Source: Actinomycetes bacterium (GTDB taxonomy: Bacteria > Actinomycetota > Actinomycetes > Mycobacteriales > Mycobacteriaceae). Taken from it: a stretch of DNA of 64,000 bases. The number at the start of each line of letters is the position of its first letter. Position 1 is the stretch's first letter. Shown piece by piece: positions 62,398 to 64,000 of this stretch. The notes under the pieces are model-generated. The model was not told where the DNA came from, made no database searches, and worked only from the letters and a program-made list of their open reading frames with translations. Made by a program: the position numbers and the translations under genes. The stretch covers positions 1 through 64,000 of the forward strand of contig JAEZZR010000007.1 in the NCBI GenBank assembly GCA_023418505.1, written 5' to 3'.

Positions 62398-62955
62398 TTA
62401 GACCTCCATCAATTCCTTTTCTTTGCGGTCTACCAGCTCGTCGACCTGCTCGACGTACTTCTTAGTAACGCCATCGAGCTCTTTTTCAGCTGCCTGTACT
62501 TCGTCTTCGCCGGCGTCGCCATCCTTCTGGATTTTCTTCAACGCTTCCATACCCTTACGGCGGATATTTCGAATCGCGATCTTGGCATCTTCGCCCTTGG
62601 ACTTGGCAAGCTTGACCATGTCACGGCGCCGTTCCTCGGTTAGCAGTGGCACGGTTACGCGCAGTACCTGGCCATCGTTGGTTGGGTTAACGCCGAGGTC
62701 GGAATTGCGGATAGCGTTTTCGATCTCACCCATCACCGAGCGCTCGTAAGGCTTAATCAGTAGCATGCGTGGCTCTGGCACCGAAATGGTTGCCATCTGG
62801 GTAATCGGAGTAGGCACTCCGTAGTACTCGGCCATAACACCGTTGAACATCGAAGGGTTAGCGCGACCAGTTCGGATCGTGGTCAGATCCTCGCGACAGT
62901 AATCCACGGATGCAGTCATCTTTTCTTCTGCATCGAATAGCGTTTCATCAATCAT
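62398..62955 (-). CDS. frr: Ribosome recycling factor
   Basis: RRF splits the post-termination ribosome with EF-G. The 185-residue sequence is typical: RTGRANPSMFNGVMAEYYG near residue 30, ITQMATISVPEPRMLLIKPY, and the helical C-terminus. Part of pyrH-frr-cdsA. ATG start; an AAAGGA lies about 13 bases upstream, further than usual. Confidence 0.97.
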   Translation of the reverse strand: MIDETLFDAEEKMTASVDYCREDLTTIRTGRANPSMFNGVMAEYYGVPTPITQMATISVPEPRMLLIKPYERSVMGEIENAIRNSDLGVNPTNDGQVLRVTVPLLTEERRRDMVKLAKSKGEDAKIAIRNIRRKGMEALKKIQKDGDAGEDEVQAAEKELDGVTKKYVEQVDELVDRKEKELMEV

Positions 62956-63008
62956 AAAAGTTTTATCCGTTCCTTTAATTTTCGAACTGCGGAAGTTTTT
63001 CTGGAGGG

Positions 63009-63054
63009 AGCTTAGCTGCGGGCAGCTTAGCTAGAGCTTTTGGTGTTGCCCTTA
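63009..63054 (-). other. Repeated AGCTAAG segments and weak hairpin after pyrH
   Basis: AGCTAAG occurs three times on the minus strand between the pyrH stop and frr, the first holding the TAA stop (63052-63054). AGCTGC-GG-GCAGCT (63014-63027) forms a short hairpin without T-run. Likely a weak attenuator or remnant of duplication. Confidence 0.45.
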
Positions 63055-63789
63055 GCTGTGCACCAGGGTGCCGATTTTTTCACCCGCAACGGCACGCGCA
63101 ATATTGCCCTCGGTAAGCAGGTTGAATACCAAGATTGGCATATCGTTATCCATGCAGAGAGAAAATGCAGTGGCGTCCGCGACTTTCAGGCCACGTTCGA
63201 TCGCTTCGCGGTGCGTAATTTCGTCGAAAAGCTCAGCATTCTCATCTACCCGAGGATCCGCGGAGTACACGCCGTCGACGGCCTTGGCCATCAGCAAAAC
63301 GTCGCAACCAATCTCCAAGGCGCGCTGTGCAGCGGTGGTATCGGTGGAGAAATACGGCATACCCATACCGGCACCGAAGATCACCACGCGCCCCTTTTCC
63401 AGGTGGCGGTCTGCGCGCAGTGGCAAGTATGGCTCGGCAACCTGAGCCATGTTGATAGCGGTCTGAACTCGACAATCGATGCCCTCTTGTCCGAGGAAGT
63501 CCTGCAAAGCCAAGCAGTTCATCACAGTGCCGAGCATGCCCATGTAGTCTGATCGCGCACGATCCATGCCACGCTGTTGCAGTTGTGCACCGCGGAAGAA
63601 GTTGCCACCGCCGATAACTACGCAAACCTGCACCCCGGTGCGAGCAACTTCTGCGATTTGGCGAGCCACATTTTGCACCACATCCGGATCAATACCAACG
63701 TTGCCGCCGCCAAACATTTCGCCGCCCAGCTTCAACATCACCCGTCGATAACCAGATCGCTGCGATGATGGAATATCCGTTGTGCTCAC
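63052..63789 (-). CDS. pyrH: Uridylate kinase
   Basis: PyrH phosphorylates UMP to UDP, the entry to pyrimidine nucleotide synthesis. RVMLKLGGEMFGG near the N-terminus, VVIGGGNFFRG, and the GMGMPYFSTDTTAAQRALEI segment mark the amino-acid kinase family member. GTG at 63789 has GAGGAG nine bases upstream, so it is preferred over ATG at 63810. 245 residues. Follows tsf in the usual order. Confidence 0.95.
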   Translation of the reverse strand: MSTTDIPSSQRSGYRRVMLKLGGEMFGGGNVGIDPDVVQNVARQIAEVARTGVQVCVVIGGGNFFRGAQLQQRGMDRARSDYMGMLGTVMNCLALQDFLGQEGIDCRVQTAINMAQVAEPYLPLRADRHLEKGRVVIFGAGMGMPYFSTDTTAAQRALEIGCDVLLMAKAVDGVYSADPRVDENAELFDEITHREAIERGLKVADATAFSLCMDNDMPILVFNLLTEGNIARAVAGEKIGTLVHS

Positions 63790-63899
63790 TTTCGCAAACT
63801 CCTCAAACATGTGCGTACCTATTGATAGTTACTCGCGCCAATCTTACCGTGCCTGGAAACTCTATGGCATCCCGTGTGCAGGCATGGCTAAAGATGGAT

Positions 63900-63938
63900 A
63901 AAAAAAGAACCCACTCTCTTGAATAAAGAGAGTAGGTT
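63900..63938 (-). terminator. Terminator of tsf
   Basis: On the minus strand AACCTACTCTCT pairs with AGAGAGTGGGTT (one G-T pair) around seven bases and is followed by seven T. A strong Rho-independent terminator between tsf and pyrH. Confidence 0.92.
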
Positions 63939-63962
63939 TTCAATTTCGGGCTAGCGAGCTAA

Positions 63963-64000
63963 TTAGTGCTGGCCTACCTCGAAGCGTGCGAAGCCGGTGA
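63963..64000 (-). CDS. tsf: Elongation factor Ts, C-terminal end only
   Basis: The last eleven codons before TAA (63963-63965) read TGFARFEVGQH, the conserved EF-Ts C-terminus. The rest lies beyond the window edge. Position upstream of pyrH agrees. Confidence 0.88.
   Translation of the reverse strand, partial: TGFARFEVGQH

Noticed and set aside
1..64000. tRNA, rRNA, CRISPR arrays, insertion sequences or prophage
   Set aside because: All gaps are short and I saw no cloverleaf, spaced repeat array, transposase or phage gene.

Overview
The window is a chromosomal segment of a Corynebacterium-type actinobacterium with moderate GC content. Evidence for this is mycothione reductase (a mycothiol-specific enzyme), malate:quinone oxidoreductase, actinobacterial marker families (DUF3046, DUF2631, DUF349, TIGR03085, DUF4439) and gene order shared with mycobacteria and corynebacteria: miaB-recX-recA-DUF3046-pspA-clgR-cinA-pgsA-ftsK-rnj-dapA-thyX-dapB, pnp-rpsO, ribF/truB, rbfA-infB-ylxR-nusA-rimP, proS, map, rseP, rlmN, cdsA-frr-pyrH-tsf. 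No species is named because the sequence alone does not settle it. I see no phage, insertion sequence, CRISPR array, rRNA or tRNA. Genes are densely packed; no stretch over 300 bases lacks a gene.

Layout. 1-5.4 kb: an FeoA-like fragment, a protein with a Cys/Gly-rich tail, miaA, an LigB-like protein, a DUF349 protein and a four-helix membrane protein. 5.4-13 kb: tRNA modification and DNA repair (miaB, recX, recA with a LexA-type box), envelope stress (pspA, clgR), cinA, pgsA, and a TerC exporter behind a manganese-type riboswitch. 13-21.5 kb: ftsK, a TIGR03085 protein, RNase J, dapA, thyX, dapB. 21.6-28.9 kb: a peptide ABC importer operon (two permeases, a fused double ATPase, a lipoprotein receptor) and an MFS exporter. 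29-33 kb: pnp, rpsO, ribF, truB. 33.8-45.5 kb: a MATE transporter, a DHH phosphoesterase, rbfA, a CydDC-like ABC exporter pair lying between rbfA and infB, then infB, ylxR, nusA, rimP. 45.5-50.6 kb: DUF4439 lipoprotein, proS, yaaA, a small membrane protein, a CysG-like methyltransferase. 50.6-59 kb: mqo, an alpha/beta hydrolase, mtr, map, a penicillin-binding lipoprotein, rseP. 59-64 kb: DUF2631, rlmN, LapA-like protein, cdsA, frr, pyrH and the last codons of tsf.

The most unusual signal is not a gene. Many gene ends carry short tandem duplications (9 to 18 bp) that contain or directly follow the stop codon, so that stop codons recur at fixed spacing, often in the same frame. Clear cases are the convergent end of the Cys-tail gene and miaA (12 bp units, serial stops for both genes), the membrane protein at 4693 (four TAA codons 9 bp apart), rseP (12 bp), mqo (12 bp), cdsA (18 bp), the CydD-like gene (15 bp) and infB (15 bp). 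Tandem copies out of frame follow pnp, rbfA and the CydC-like gene. Several other ends have a hairpin that includes the stop codon itself (truB/MATE, mtr, terC, infB, nusA, the fused ATPase).

Other points worth attention are the riboswitch with a sequestered ribosome binding site, Arg/Gly- or Asn/Gly-rich insertions in three RNA-related proteins (PNPase, RNase J, IF2), similar Cys-Gly tails on two nearby proteins, and the absence of dxr and ispG next to rseP.
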